This document shows, one piece after another, positions 25,103 through 33,561 of a stretch of 64,000 bases of DNA. Position 1 is the stretch's first letter; each line of letters begins with the position of its first letter. Below the pieces are notes generated by a model. That model ran no database searches, was not told the DNA's origin, and was given only the letters and a program-made list of their open reading frames with translations. The position numbers were made by a program, and so were the translations under genes. The DNA comes from DDH964 sp963806685 (lineage in GTDB: Bacteria > Desulfobacterota > Desulfuromonadia > Desulfuromonadales > DDH964): positions 197,734-261,733 of the forward strand of contig CAWDZB010000003.1 in the NCBI GenBank assembly GCA_963806685.1, read 5' to 3'.

Positions 25103-26905
25103 TTATTTGGCCCGGGCGGCCGGGCGGATAGCCAGCTCGCGCAGCTGTTTTTCGTCGACCTCGCCCGGCGCCTCGGACATCAGACAGGTCGCCTTCTGGG
25201 TCTTGGGGAAGGCGATGACGTCGCGGATCGATTCCGACCCGGTCAGGATCATGGTCAGGCGGTCAAGGCCAAAGGCGATGCCTCCGTGGGGCGGGGCGCC
25301 GAATTCCAGGGCATCGAGGAGAAAGCCAAATTTCAGCCGCGCCTCCTCTTCGCCGATCCCCATCATGTCGAACATCTTGCTCTGGACCGCCTGGTCGTGG
25401 ATACGGATCGAGCCGCCGCCGATCTCCGAGCCGTTGAGGACCAGGTCGTAGGCCTTGGCCCGGGCCTTGCCGGGGTCGGTGTCGAGCAGCGCCAGGTCCT
25501 CGTCCATCGGGGCGGTGAAGGGGTGGTGAACGGCGACGTGGCGGCGGGTCTCGCCGTCCCACTCGAGGAGCGGGAAGTCGGTGATCCAGACGAAGCGGTA
25601 ATCGTCCTTCTTCGCCAGGCCGAGTTTGTGGCCGAGATGGCCGCGCAGGCGGCCGAGGGACTCGTTGACGACCCTGGAAGAGTCGGCTCCGAACAGCAGC
25701 AGGTCGCCGAGTTCCGCGCCGAGGCGCTGGTTGATGGCGGCCAGTTCCTCGGCGCTGAAGAACTTGGCAATCGGCGACTGCCAGCCCTCCTCGGTCATCT
25801 TCACCCAGGCCAGCCCCTTGGCGCCGTAGATCTTGACGAACTCGGTCAGATCGTCGAGCTCCTTGCGCGAGAGGGTGGCACCGCCCTTGACCTTGATCGC
25901 TTTGACGATTCCCCCGCCGGCGACGGCATCGGCAAAGACCTTGAAACCGCAGCCCTTGACCAGATCGGAGAGCTCGGTCAGTTCCAGCCCGAAGCGCAGG
26001 TCGGGGTTGTCGACCCCGAAGCGATCCATCGCCTCGGCATAGGTCATGCGCGCCATCGGCAGGGAGATTTCGACGCCGATCGCCTCCTTGAAGACGGCGG
26101 CGATCATCCCTTCCATGACGGCGATGACGTCGTCGCGGTCGACATAGCTCATCTCGCAGTCGATCTGGGTGAACTCGGGCTGGCGGTCGGCGCGCAGGTC
26201 CTCGTCGCGGAAACATTTGACGATCTGGAAATAGCGGTCGAAGCCGGAGACCATCAGCAGCTGCTTGAAGAGCTGGGGGGACTGGGGAAGGGCGTAGAAG
26301 GTGCCGGGATTGACGCGGCTCGGCACCAGGTAGTCGCGGGCTCCTTCCGGGGTGCTTTTGGTCAGCACCGGGGTTTCGATGTCGAGGAACCCCTGGGCGT
26401 CGAGGTAGCGGCGCACGGTGCGGGTCACCTGGTAGCGCAGCATCAGGTTCTGCTGGATGGCCGGCCGGCGCAGGTCGAGATAGCGGTACTTGAGGCGGAT
26501 GTTCTCGGCGACCTCGGTGAATTCGTCGAGCATGAACGGCGGGGTCTTGGCGGTGTTGAGGATGCGCAGCTCGCGGACCTCGATCTCGACCTCGCCGGTC
26601 TTCATCTTGGGATTGACCGTTCCCGCCGGACGGGGCGAGACCACCCCCTTGATGGCGACGACGTACTCGTTGCGGACCTTATCGGCCTTGCTGTGGGCCT
26701 CGGGATCACGATCCGGGTCGAGGGCCAGCTGTACGACCCCCTCGCGGTCGCGCAGGTCGATGAAGATCAGCCCGCCGTGGTCCCGGCGGCGCTGCACCCA
26801 GCCGGTCACGCAGACCTCCTGGCCGAGCAGGTCGGCGGTGACCATGCCGCAGTAATGGCTTCGTTTCCAGTCGCCGAGTATGTCGTTCAAGGGAAGAGCC
26901 TCCAT
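25103..26905 (-). CDS. aspS: aspartyl-tRNA synthetase, probably non-discriminating
   Basis: Class II synthetase of 600 residues with the bacterial-type GAD insertion domain. The N-terminal anticodon-binding OB fold reads VTGWVQRRRDHGGLIFIDLRD. Motif 2 is FQIVKCFRDEDLRADRQPEFTQID and motif 3 is GGIAFGLDRLTMILTG. His replaces the usual Leu in RRRDxG, and Gly occurs in PAGTVNP where discriminating enzymes carry Lys. In characterised AspRSs these two residues mark relaxed enzymes that also aspartylate tRNA(Asn), requiring GatCAB. The ATG at 26905 is followed within the frame by a conserved start region; it trails hisS by 77 bases. Confidence 0.93.
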   Translation of the reverse strand: MEALPLNDILGDWKRSHYCGMVTADLLGQEVCVTGWVQRRRDHGGLIFIDLRDREGVVQLALDPDRDPEAHSKADKVRNEYVVAIKGVVSPRPAGTVNPKMKTGEVEIEVRELRILNTAKTPPFMLDEFTEVAENIRLKYRYLDLRRPAIQQNLMLRYQVTRTVRRYLDAQGFLDIETPVLTKSTPEGARDYLVPSRVNPGTFYALPQSPQLFKQLLMVSGFDRYFQIVKCFRDEDLRADRQPEFTQIDCEMSYVDRDDVIAVMEGMIAAVFKEAIGVEISLPMARMTYAEAMDRFGVDNPDLRFGLELTELSDLVKGCGFKVFADAVAGGGIVKAIKVKGGATLSRKELDDLTEFVKIYGAKGLAWVKMTEEGWQSPIAKFFSAEELAAINQRLGAELGDLLLFGADSSRVVNESLGRLRGHLGHKLGLAKKDDYRFVWITDFPLLEWDGETRRHVAVHHPFTAPMDEDLALLDTDPGKARAKAYDLVLNGSEIGGGSIRIHDQAVQSKMFDMMGIGEEEARLKFGFLLDALEFGAPPHGGIAFGLDRLTMILTGSESIRDVIAFPKTQKATCLMSEAPGEVDEKQLRELAIRPAARAK

Positions 26906-26982
26906 GGGTAATTGGTGAGCCGGGCCGGACCCGGAAGAGCGGATTATACAAACCGCTCCAGTGCAGCGTCAAGGAGAATGCT

Positions 26983-28245
26983 TTAGTCCTGTCTCGTACC
27001 CAGCAGCTCCTGCAGGCGAGCGGGCAGTTCCGCGAGGGGAATATCGGTTTGGCTGCCGGCATCCATGTCCCGCAGCTGGGCGCGCCCGGCGGCCAGCTCG
27101 TCGCCGCCGAGGATGACCGTAAATCGCGCGCCGAGTTTGCCGGCGCGGCGCATCTGAGCCTTGAGACTCTTGCCTTCGAAGTCGGTATCGACCTGCAGCC
27201 CGCTGCGCAGCAGCTGGTGCACGAGCAGAAAGGCGTGGCGCGCCGCCTCCTCGCCGAGGGTGGCGAGAAAGCAGTCGAGGCGCGGCGCCTCCCGTTTCTG
27301 CCCCTTGAGCAGCACCAGGCGCTCGACGCCCATGGCGAAACCGATGCCGGGAAGCGCCGGGCCGCCGAGATCACGGATCAAGCCGTCGTAGCGGCCGCCG
27401 GCCGCCACCGCGTTCTGCGCGCCGAGACTGCCGGTGACCATCTCGAAGGTGGTCTTGGTGTAGTAGTCGAGACCGCGCACCATCCGCGGGTTGATGGTAA
27501 AGGGGGTGCCGAGGTCGTTCAGGTAACCCTGGACCGCGCGGAAGTGGTCGCTGCAGCCGCTGCACAAGTGGTCGAGGACCGAGGGTGCTGCAGCCGTCGC
27601 CTCCTTGCAGGCCGGGACTTTGCAGTCGAGGACCCGCAGCGGGTTGCTCTGCCAGCGCCGGCGGCAGTCCTCGCAGAGCTGGTCGAGGCGGGTCTCGAGA
27701 AACGCCACCAGGGCCTGGCGATAGGCCGGACGGCATTCCGGGCAGCCGAGGGAGTTGATCTGCAGCGCCACGTCGGCGATGCCGACGGCGGCGAAGTAAT
27801 CGCTGAGCATCGCCAGGACCTGGGCGTCGCAGCGCGGGTCGTCGAGGCCGATAACCTCGGCGCCGATCTGGTGAAACTGGCGGTAGCGCCCCTTCTGCGG
27901 CCGTTCGTAGCGGAACATCGGTCCCAGGTAGTAGAGCTTGGCGACCGGGTCCTGGGCATAAAACTTGTGCTCGATGAAGGCGCGCATCACCGGCGCCGTC
28001 CCTTCCGGGCGCAGGGTCAGAGAGGTGCCCCCCTTGTCGGTGAAGGTGTACATCTCCTTCTCGACGATGTCCGTCGCCTCACCGATCGAGCGGCAGAAGA
28101 GCTCAGTCTTCTCTACCACCGGAACCCGGACCTCGCTGAATCCGTAGCTGTGGAAGATGCGCCGGGCCGCCTGCTCCAGTTCCTGCCAGGTTTCGACCTC
28201 GCCCGGGAGGATGTCGTTCATGCCTTTGATGCCTGTGATGCTCAC
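26983..28245 (-). CDS. hisS: histidyl-tRNA synthetase
   Basis: Class II synthetase of 420 residues. Motif 1 lies in the N-terminal region ending FSEVRVPVVEKTELFCRSIG. TLRPEGTAPVMRAFIEHK and FRYERPQKGRYRQFHQIGAE are motif 2, and GGRYDGLIRDLGGPALPGIGFAMGVERL covers the histidine-specific and motif 3 parts. The C-terminal anticodon domain ends the protein (TVILGGDEL). The start overlaps the end of the cyclase gene by four bases. It is part of the same minus-strand run as comEC-GGDEF-TPR-cyclase. Confidence 0.95.
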   Translation of the reverse strand: MSITGIKGMNDILPGEVETWQELEQAARRIFHSYGFSEVRVPVVEKTELFCRSIGEATDIVEKEMYTFTDKGGTSLTLRPEGTAPVMRAFIEHKFYAQDPVAKLYYLGPMFRYERPQKGRYRQFHQIGAEVIGLDDPRCDAQVLAMLSDYFAAVGIADVALQINSLGCPECRPAYRQALVAFLETRLDQLCEDCRRRWQSNPLRVLDCKVPACKEATAAAPSVLDHLCSGCSDHFRAVQGYLNDLGTPFTINPRMVRGLDYYTKTTFEMVTGSLGAQNAVAAGGRYDGLIRDLGGPALPGIGFAMGVERLVLLKGQKREAPRLDCFLATLGEEAARHAFLLVHQLLRSGLQVDTDFEGKSLKAQMRRAGKLGARFTVILGGDELAAGRAQLRDMDAGSQTDIPLAELPARLQELLGTRQD

Positions 28246-29675
28246 GTCGGAATGCCTTTCGGGGTGTAGTTGGAATGCCGGCTGTCAGCCGGAACGAGAT
28301 TGTTGATGCGGTAGATGGCGACCGGGATGCGTTTGCCCTTGAGTTCGGTCGGCGCCAGCTCCTCGGCGACCACCAGCCCGGCGATGGCCCGGTAGGTCGC
28401 CTCCGAGACCAGGATCTCCCCCGGCCTGGCCAGGCCCTGGAGCCGCGCGGCGATGTTCACGCTGTCCCCGATCACGGTATATTCCATGCGCGTCGCCGAG
28501 CCGATGTTGCCGGCGATAACCAGACCGGTGTTGATGCCGATCCCCATTTCCAGCGGCGGCAGGTCCTGGCTGGCGCGCTGCTGGTTGAAGCGCCGCACCG
28601 CCTGCTGCATGTCGACGGCACAGCGCACCGCCCGCAGCGGATCGTCCCCCTGCGACTGCGGGGCGCCGAACAGCGCCATGACCGAATCGCCCATCAGCTT
28701 GTCGACCATCCCTTCATGGTCGCCGACGACCTGGATCATGCGCGCGAAGTAGGCGTTGAGCAGCTCCACCACCTGGGCCGGCGGCAGGCGCTCGGCGAGG
28801 GAGGTGAAGCGGCGGATGTCGCAGAAGAGGATGGTAACCTCCTTCTCCTCGCCGCCGAGCTGCAGATGGTTTTCGCGCCGCAGGATCGTATCCGCCAGCG
28901 GCTTGCTGACGTAGCGTTCCAGGGTGGTTTGGATGACCTCCTTCTCCCGCAGGTTGCTCGCCATCTCGTTGAAGGTGTCGGTGAGCAGGCCGAGCTCGTC
29001 GCTACGCTGCAAGTCGATGTGCTGCTCGAAATGGCCGCCGCTGATCCCCCTTACGCCCTGGACCAGGTCGTGCACCGGTCGAAGCCCGAATCCGGCCAGC
29101 AGATAAGCGCCCGGTCCGCCGAGGATCAGGGCGATGCCGGCAAGCATCCCCAGGCGGCAACGCATGGCCCGGACCGCCGCTGCGACCGGCGCCTCGGAGA
29201 GCCCGAGGTGGATCTCGCCGAGCCGTAGCGGCCGCCCGGCTGCGGCATAGACCGGTGCCTCGAGGTCGAGAATCCCGCTGCCGACGCGCCGCACCAGGCA
29301 GCCTCCCGCCCTCTCCAGTTGCCGGGCACCGGCAGGGATGCTGAAGGTTTCCCCGACCCGGGCCAAGTCGACGGCGGCCCGGATCCGCCCCTGGCGGTCG
29401 ACGACCAGGGCATACTCGATCCCCGGATTGGCCGCGGCATTCTTCACGGCCGAAGTGAGGGGGCGGTCGTTCCCGGTCGAAAGCGGGCTCTCGGTATTGA
29501 ACGCTACGCCTCGGGCGATCCCCAGCCCCTTTTCGATATTCCCCCGCACCAGCGCGCTACGGAGATTCTGCTCGGTGAGCAGCAAAACAGCCAGCATCAG
29601 GGCGCCGCCGAACAGGGCAAGAAGGAGCGCGAACCTGAAGCGGAGGCTGGCAAACAGGGCGATTCGCTCAGCCAC
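28242..29675 (-). CDS. membrane-bound class III adenylate/guanylate cyclase with HAMP
   Basis: A 477-residue cyclase. The N-terminal membrane helix (LRFRFALLLALFGGALMLAVLLL) is followed by a periplasmic sensor region (about residues 45-180), a second helix (LGMLAGIALILGGPGAYLLAG), and HAMP (RPVHDLVQGVRGISGGHFEQHIDLQRSDELGLLTDTFNEM). The catalytic domain has its metal Asp residues in FCDIRRFTSL and KLMGDSVMALFGAPQ, and the EYTVIGDSVNIAARLQ segment carries the transition-state Asn/Arg. So it should be active; the K and T/D choice suggests ATP. The start GTG at 29675 is favoured by GGAGGAG seven bases upstream. It overlaps the TPR gene by 8 bases and hisS by 4. Confidence 0.85.
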   Translation of the reverse strand: MAERIALFASLRFRFALLLALFGGALMLAVLLLTEQNLRSALVRGNIEKGLGIARGVAFNTESPLSTGNDRPLTSAVKNAAANPGIEYALVVDRQGRIRAAVDLARVGETFSIPAGARQLERAGGCLVRRVGSGILDLEAPVYAAAGRPLRLGEIHLGLSEAPVAAAVRAMRCRLGMLAGIALILGGPGAYLLAGFGLRPVHDLVQGVRGISGGHFEQHIDLQRSDELGLLTDTFNEMASNLREKEVIQTTLERYVSKPLADTILRRENHLQLGGEEKEVTILFCDIRRFTSLAERLPPAQVVELLNAYFARMIQVVGDHEGMVDKLMGDSVMALFGAPQSQGDDPLRAVRCAVDMQQAVRRFNQQRASQDLPPLEMGIGINTGLVIAGNIGSATRMEYTVIGDSVNIAARLQGLARPGEILVSEATYRAIAGLVVAEELAPTELKGKRIPVAIYRINNLVPADSRHSNYTPKGIPT

Positions 29676-32148
29676 CCTGCCGCTCCTCCAGGGGCTGGAG
29701 TTTGCGTTGTGCCTGCTCAATGTTCATGCGGGCCTCTTGTTGCCCGGGATCGAGGGAGAGGACTTCCTGCCAGGACGCCACCGCCTGCCCATACTTGCCG
29801 GCGGTGTAAAATTCGAGACCCTGCAGGTAGAGCTCTTCCTCATCCCCGGGATTGACGCCGGAGAGCCGCAATTGCCTGATGCGTCCCAGGGCGGCGCGGG
29901 CAGCGGCCTGGTAGGGGTCGATCGCCAGGGCCTGGCGAAAAATCTCCCCAGCGTCGGCAAAGCGCCCTTCACCGAGAGCCCGGTTGCCGCTTGCCACCAG
30001 TTCGGTGAGATGGCCGGCCAGCTGCCTGTGGGCGGCCTCCAGGCCGGCGAGCACCCGGTTGTTGGCCGGATCGAGATTAACTAACCGGCGGAAGCGGGTC
30101 AGGGCACTGGCGATATTGCCGGCGGCCAGTGCGGTTTGCGCCCCGGCCATTTCGGTGGTCATAAACTTCTCGATCCGCGACTCCAGCTGCGCCCGTTCAT
30201 GCCGCCCCGCGGGATGGTCGGGGACAAGGTCCAGGAGCCTGTCGTACAGGTTGCACGCCTGCCTGAAATGGTTGCCGGCCGTCGCCTCGCGGGCAGCGGC
30301 AAGGAGGTGAGTCACCCTCTCGGCCTCGGCGGCCTCGACGCTGGCCAGTTCCCGGCGGGTGCCGGGTGAATCCTCCAGAGCGAGGGCCCTGGCAAAATGC
30401 CCCCGGGCTTTCTTGAGGCGGCCGGCGCTGCGGGCCCGGCGGGCCCAGAGCAACTCCTCGGCCACCAGGGAGCTGACCATGGTCGCAAGCCGCTCTTCCG
30501 CGGCATTCACCTCGGGAAGGTCCGGAGCCAGGGCGCTGGCCTCACGAAGGGCCTTGCGCGCATCGTCGAGGCGGCCCTCCTCGAGGGCCCGGTCCCCCCG
30601 GGCGATGGCGGCCAAAGCCGGAGTGCGGCTTTGGCCGGCCAGTTCGGCCAGGCCGGCCAGCGCCTGTGGTTCATCCGGAGCCACTTCCAGGATCTGGCGA
30701 TAGGCGGCGGCCGCAGCGGCCGGGTCGCCGGCGACGATCCGTTGTCTGGCACTGGCGAGATGGTTGTCGATTTCCTGCCGCAGCTGATCACGGGCGCGTT
30801 GCCGGATTTCGAGACCGGCCGCCGCCTTCGGAACCATGGCCAGCCCCCGGTGGACCTCCTCCAGGGCCTGGTGGGGATGGCCCTGGTCCAGCTCGGTGCT
30901 GGCGCTGGCAAAGTACCCGGCGGCCTGCTTGGCCAGGGCCGCCCTGGCCCGGTCGGCGAGTTCCCGGGCATGGGGGGCCTCGGCATGGATCGCCAGGGCC
31001 TTTTCGAACTGCCCCAGGGCGCCTTGGTAGTCCTTTCCGGCAAGCTGCCGCCGGCCTTCCGCGAGATAGGCGTCGACCGCCCCGTTCTCGGCCTTGGCCA
31101 GTTTGAGCGCGGCATCCCGGCAGGTCGAATCGAGGGCCAGGGTCCGCCGAAGGGCGATAGAAGCCCCGGCATAGTCCTGGAGTGCCAGATCGATGTTGCC
31201 GGCCAGGTAGAAATCCTTGGCAACAGCCTCCTTGCCGGCCACCACCCATGCCACGGCCTTGCGTGCCTGCTCCGGGTGACTGCACTCGAGCAGGTTCAGG
31301 GCGCTGTTGTAGAGCATCGAGCGGGTGCTGGTCCGCAACTCCGCCGGCGCGTCGGCATAGATCGGGCCGAGGAGATCCGCCGCTTTTGCATACCCCTGCT
31401 GGCGGTAGGCAATGGAACCGAGGTAGTAGAGTGCTACCGGGCTGTCCGGCGTCGCCGCCAGGGCAGACGCGAAAGATGCGCGGGCCGCCTCCAGGTCGTT
31501 GTCTTCCAGCTGTTTCAGGCCGCGGTTGAAATGCAGGGTAAAGACATACTCGCAGGCGGAGGTATCGGCAGGATATTGTTTCAGATAAAGGGCAAATTCT
31601 TCAAGGGCGCCGTCGGTGTCGCCGCTGCGTTCCAGGCAATCGCCGAGCAGGCGATGGATATCCACTCGTTCCGGAACCAGCGCCAGGACCTTGGCGGAGA
31701 GGCTTTGGGCCGCGCCGAAATCGTCCTGATTCAGGTAGGCCAGGGCCAGGTTGTAGTAGGCATCGGCCAGCGGATAGACATCCGGCCTGCCCAGGGCACC
31801 GAGACTCTCGGCCCGATCGAAATAGAGTCGGGCGCTGTCCAGGTCGCCGAGGCCGAAACAGGCGAGGCCGAGGTTGTACTGCATTGCCGCGGAGTCGGTG
31901 AAGGCCGGGTAGGCATGGCGGAATTCACTGGCGGCCCCGCGGTCGTCGCCGCCGGAGAGGAGTGCCGCGCCGAGGTAGTAGTGCAGCGGCAGATTGTCCG
32001 GGTCGACGCGCAGCGCCTGCCGGTAGCTTTCGACGAGTTGATCCTGGGACGGTTCAACTCCCGGAGCCGGCAAGGCAGGGAGAGACAGTAGCAGGACCAG
32101 CAGGGAAAGGCCGGCCCGCACCGCCCGCCGGCACCCGCCGCGGCTCAT
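29668..32148 (-). CDS. large TPR-repeat protein with signal peptide
   Basis: An 826-residue protein: a signal peptide (GLSLLVLLLSLPALPAPG) followed by roughly 20 TPR-like helical repeats. Examples are LVESYRQALRVDPDNLPLHYYLGAALL, LALAYLNQDDFGAAQSLSAKVLALVPE and RFRRLVNLDPANNRVLAGLEAAH. Such scaffolds bind other proteins in the periplasm or envelope. It lies between a GGDEF regulator (4-base overlap) and an adenylate cyclase (8-base overlap), so it may act with that signalling pair. No catalytic motif is visible. Confidence 0.82.
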   Translation of the reverse strand: MSRGGCRRAVRAGLSLLVLLLSLPALPAPGVEPSQDQLVESYRQALRVDPDNLPLHYYLGAALLSGGDDRGAASEFRHAYPAFTDSAAMQYNLGLACFGLGDLDSARLYFDRAESLGALGRPDVYPLADAYYNLALAYLNQDDFGAAQSLSAKVLALVPERVDIHRLLGDCLERSGDTDGALEEFALYLKQYPADTSACEYVFTLHFNRGLKQLEDNDLEAARASFASALAATPDSPVALYYLGSIAYRQQGYAKAADLLGPIYADAPAELRTSTRSMLYNSALNLLECSHPEQARKAVAWVVAGKEAVAKDFYLAGNIDLALQDYAGASIALRRTLALDSTCRDAALKLAKAENGAVDAYLAEGRRQLAGKDYQGALGQFEKALAIHAEAPHARELADRARAALAKQAAGYFASASTELDQGHPHQALEEVHRGLAMVPKAAAGLEIRQRARDQLRQEIDNHLASARQRIVAGDPAAAAAAYRQILEVAPDEPQALAGLAELAGQSRTPALAAIARGDRALEEGRLDDARKALREASALAPDLPEVNAAEERLATMVSSLVAEELLWARRARSAGRLKKARGHFARALALEDSPGTRRELASVEAAEAERVTHLLAAAREATAGNHFRQACNLYDRLLDLVPDHPAGRHERAQLESRIEKFMTTEMAGAQTALAAGNIASALTRFRRLVNLDPANNRVLAGLEAAHRQLAGHLTELVASGNRALGEGRFADAGEIFRQALAIDPYQAAARAALGRIRQLRLSGVNPGDEEELYLQGLEFYTAGKYGQAVASWQEVLSLDPGQQEARMNIEQAQRKLQPLEERQGG

Positions 32149-33509
32149 GGATCGCCACTCTCCCCCGCGCCCCGCGAGACATTGCGAACCCGCTTGCCGA
32201 CATACATCGCCCGGTCGGCAAGATCGATGATTTCCTTTTTCTGGTTGGCGTGTTCGGGGAAGCAGGCATAACCGACCGTGGCCGTCAGCCGGGCGCAGAT
32301 TCCCTCATCGGCCAGGAAGATGTGCTGCTCGATCTGCTGCCGCATACGCTCGGCCACCACCGCCGCGCCCCGGCCGTCGGTCTCCACCAGCAGGGCGGTG
32401 AACTCGTCGCCACCGTAGCGGAACAGGCTGTCGACCTCGCGCACCGTGGTGCGCAGCAGCTTGGCAACCTCCTGGAGGGTCTTGCTGCCGGTGAGATGGC
32501 CATGGTTGTCATTGATGGCCTTGAAATAGTCCAGATCGATGAAGACCAGGGCGAACCCCAGCCCGTAGCGGCTGGCGCGGCGGATCTCCTGGTCGATGGC
32601 CATATGCAGGTAACGGTGATTGTAGAGGCCGGTCAGGTCGTCGGTGTACATCAATTCCCGGGCGCCCTGGTAGCGGTAGGCGTTCTCGAAACCGAGAGCG
32701 GCCTGTTCGGCCAGGAACAGCAGGCCGTCCCGCGGGATATTGCCGAAATCCTGGTCCGGGGGATTGCAAAGCACCAGAGCACCCCTGGTATTTCCCTGGC
32801 AACGCAGCGGGAGCACCAGCAGGCTTTTCAGGTCAGGGAGGATCCCGCCGCCCAGGGCTTCCCCATCGAGGGTCAAAAGGCCGGTTGCCCCCTTTAGGGG
32901 TTCCAGCAGGGCGCTGGCCAGGGCCTGGGCCTGCTGTTCCTCCAGTCCTTCCAGGCCGATCAGCCGGGAGACGGTTCCTTTGCCGAGGAGAAAGCCGAAT
33001 CCGCGGCCCGACCCGAGTTCGTGGAGCATGGTGGTCAGCGCCTGGGGAATCAGGCGATTGATCTCCAGCATCGAGGCGAGGACCTGCCCCTTCTGGAACA
33101 GGCGGATCTGACTTTTGAGCAGGGAATTCTCGTCCAGCACGCGGCGCTGTTCCAGGCAGGTACGGACCAGGTGGTGCAGCTCCGCGGGATTGAAGGGTTT
33201 GATCAGGTAGTCGCGAGCGCCGTCCTTCAGCGCCTGGATGGCCGTCTCCAGGGTGGCGTGACCGGTGGCGAGGATCACCTCCGGCGGGTTGTCGAGGCTG
33301 CGCGTGAGACGCAGCAGTTCCAGGCCGTCGAGGCCCGGCATGACCATGTCGGTGAGGACGATGGCCACCCCGCCGCGGCGAAGCCTGGCCAGCGCCTCAT
33401 CCCCGGAAGCGAACGCCTCCACCCGATAGCCGTCTTCACCGAGAAGTTCGGTATACAGACGTCGGAAGAAAAGTTCGTCATCGACAACCAGGATAGTCGA
33501 TTCACTCAT
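32145..33509 (-). CDS. REC-GGDEF diguanylate cyclase response regulator
   Basis: A 454-residue regulator. The N-terminal receiver domain (residues 1-120) has ILVVDDE, the phospho-acceptor Asp in LTDMVMPGLDGLELL, the Thr in ILATGHA and the Lys in LIKPFNP. A GAF-like middle region follows (about 150-290, PLRCQGNTRGALVLCNPP). The C-terminal GGDEF domain is active-looking, with RYGGDEF and RxxD (REVD) five residues before it, so product-feedback inhibition by c-di-GMP is expected. The ATG follows GGGAG. It begins 53 bases after comEC on the same strand. Confidence 0.9.
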   Translation of the reverse strand: MSESTILVVDDELFFRRLYTELLGEDGYRVEAFASGDEALARLRRGGVAIVLTDMVMPGLDGLELLRLTRSLDNPPEVILATGHATLETAIQALKDGARDYLIKPFNPAELHHLVRTCLEQRRVLDENSLLKSQIRLFQKGQVLASMLEINRLIPQALTTMLHELGSGRGFGFLLGKGTVSRLIGLEGLEEQQAQALASALLEPLKGATGLLTLDGEALGGGILPDLKSLLVLPLRCQGNTRGALVLCNPPDQDFGNIPRDGLLFLAEQAALGFENAYRYQGARELMYTDDLTGLYNHRYLHMAIDQEIRRASRYGLGFALVFIDLDYFKAINDNHGHLTGSKTLQEVAKLLRTTVREVDSLFRYGGDEFTALLVETDGRGAAVVAERMRQQIEQHIFLADEGICARLTATVGYACFPEHANQKKEIIDLADRAMYVGKRVRNVSRGAGESGDP

Positions 33510-33561
33510 CGGGGCTGCTCCCAGGAAAGAAATCCATAGCTAGCAAAATCCCCTAGTTCTG

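Noticed and set aside
24809..26911. A 700-residue plus-strand frame
   Set aside because: Shadow of aspS on the opposite strand; no domains, no ribosome site.
33446..33464. Another GTATAC-containing site as an extra TCA operator
   Set aside because: It lies inside the coding part of the REC-GGDEF gene and lacks the second half-site.
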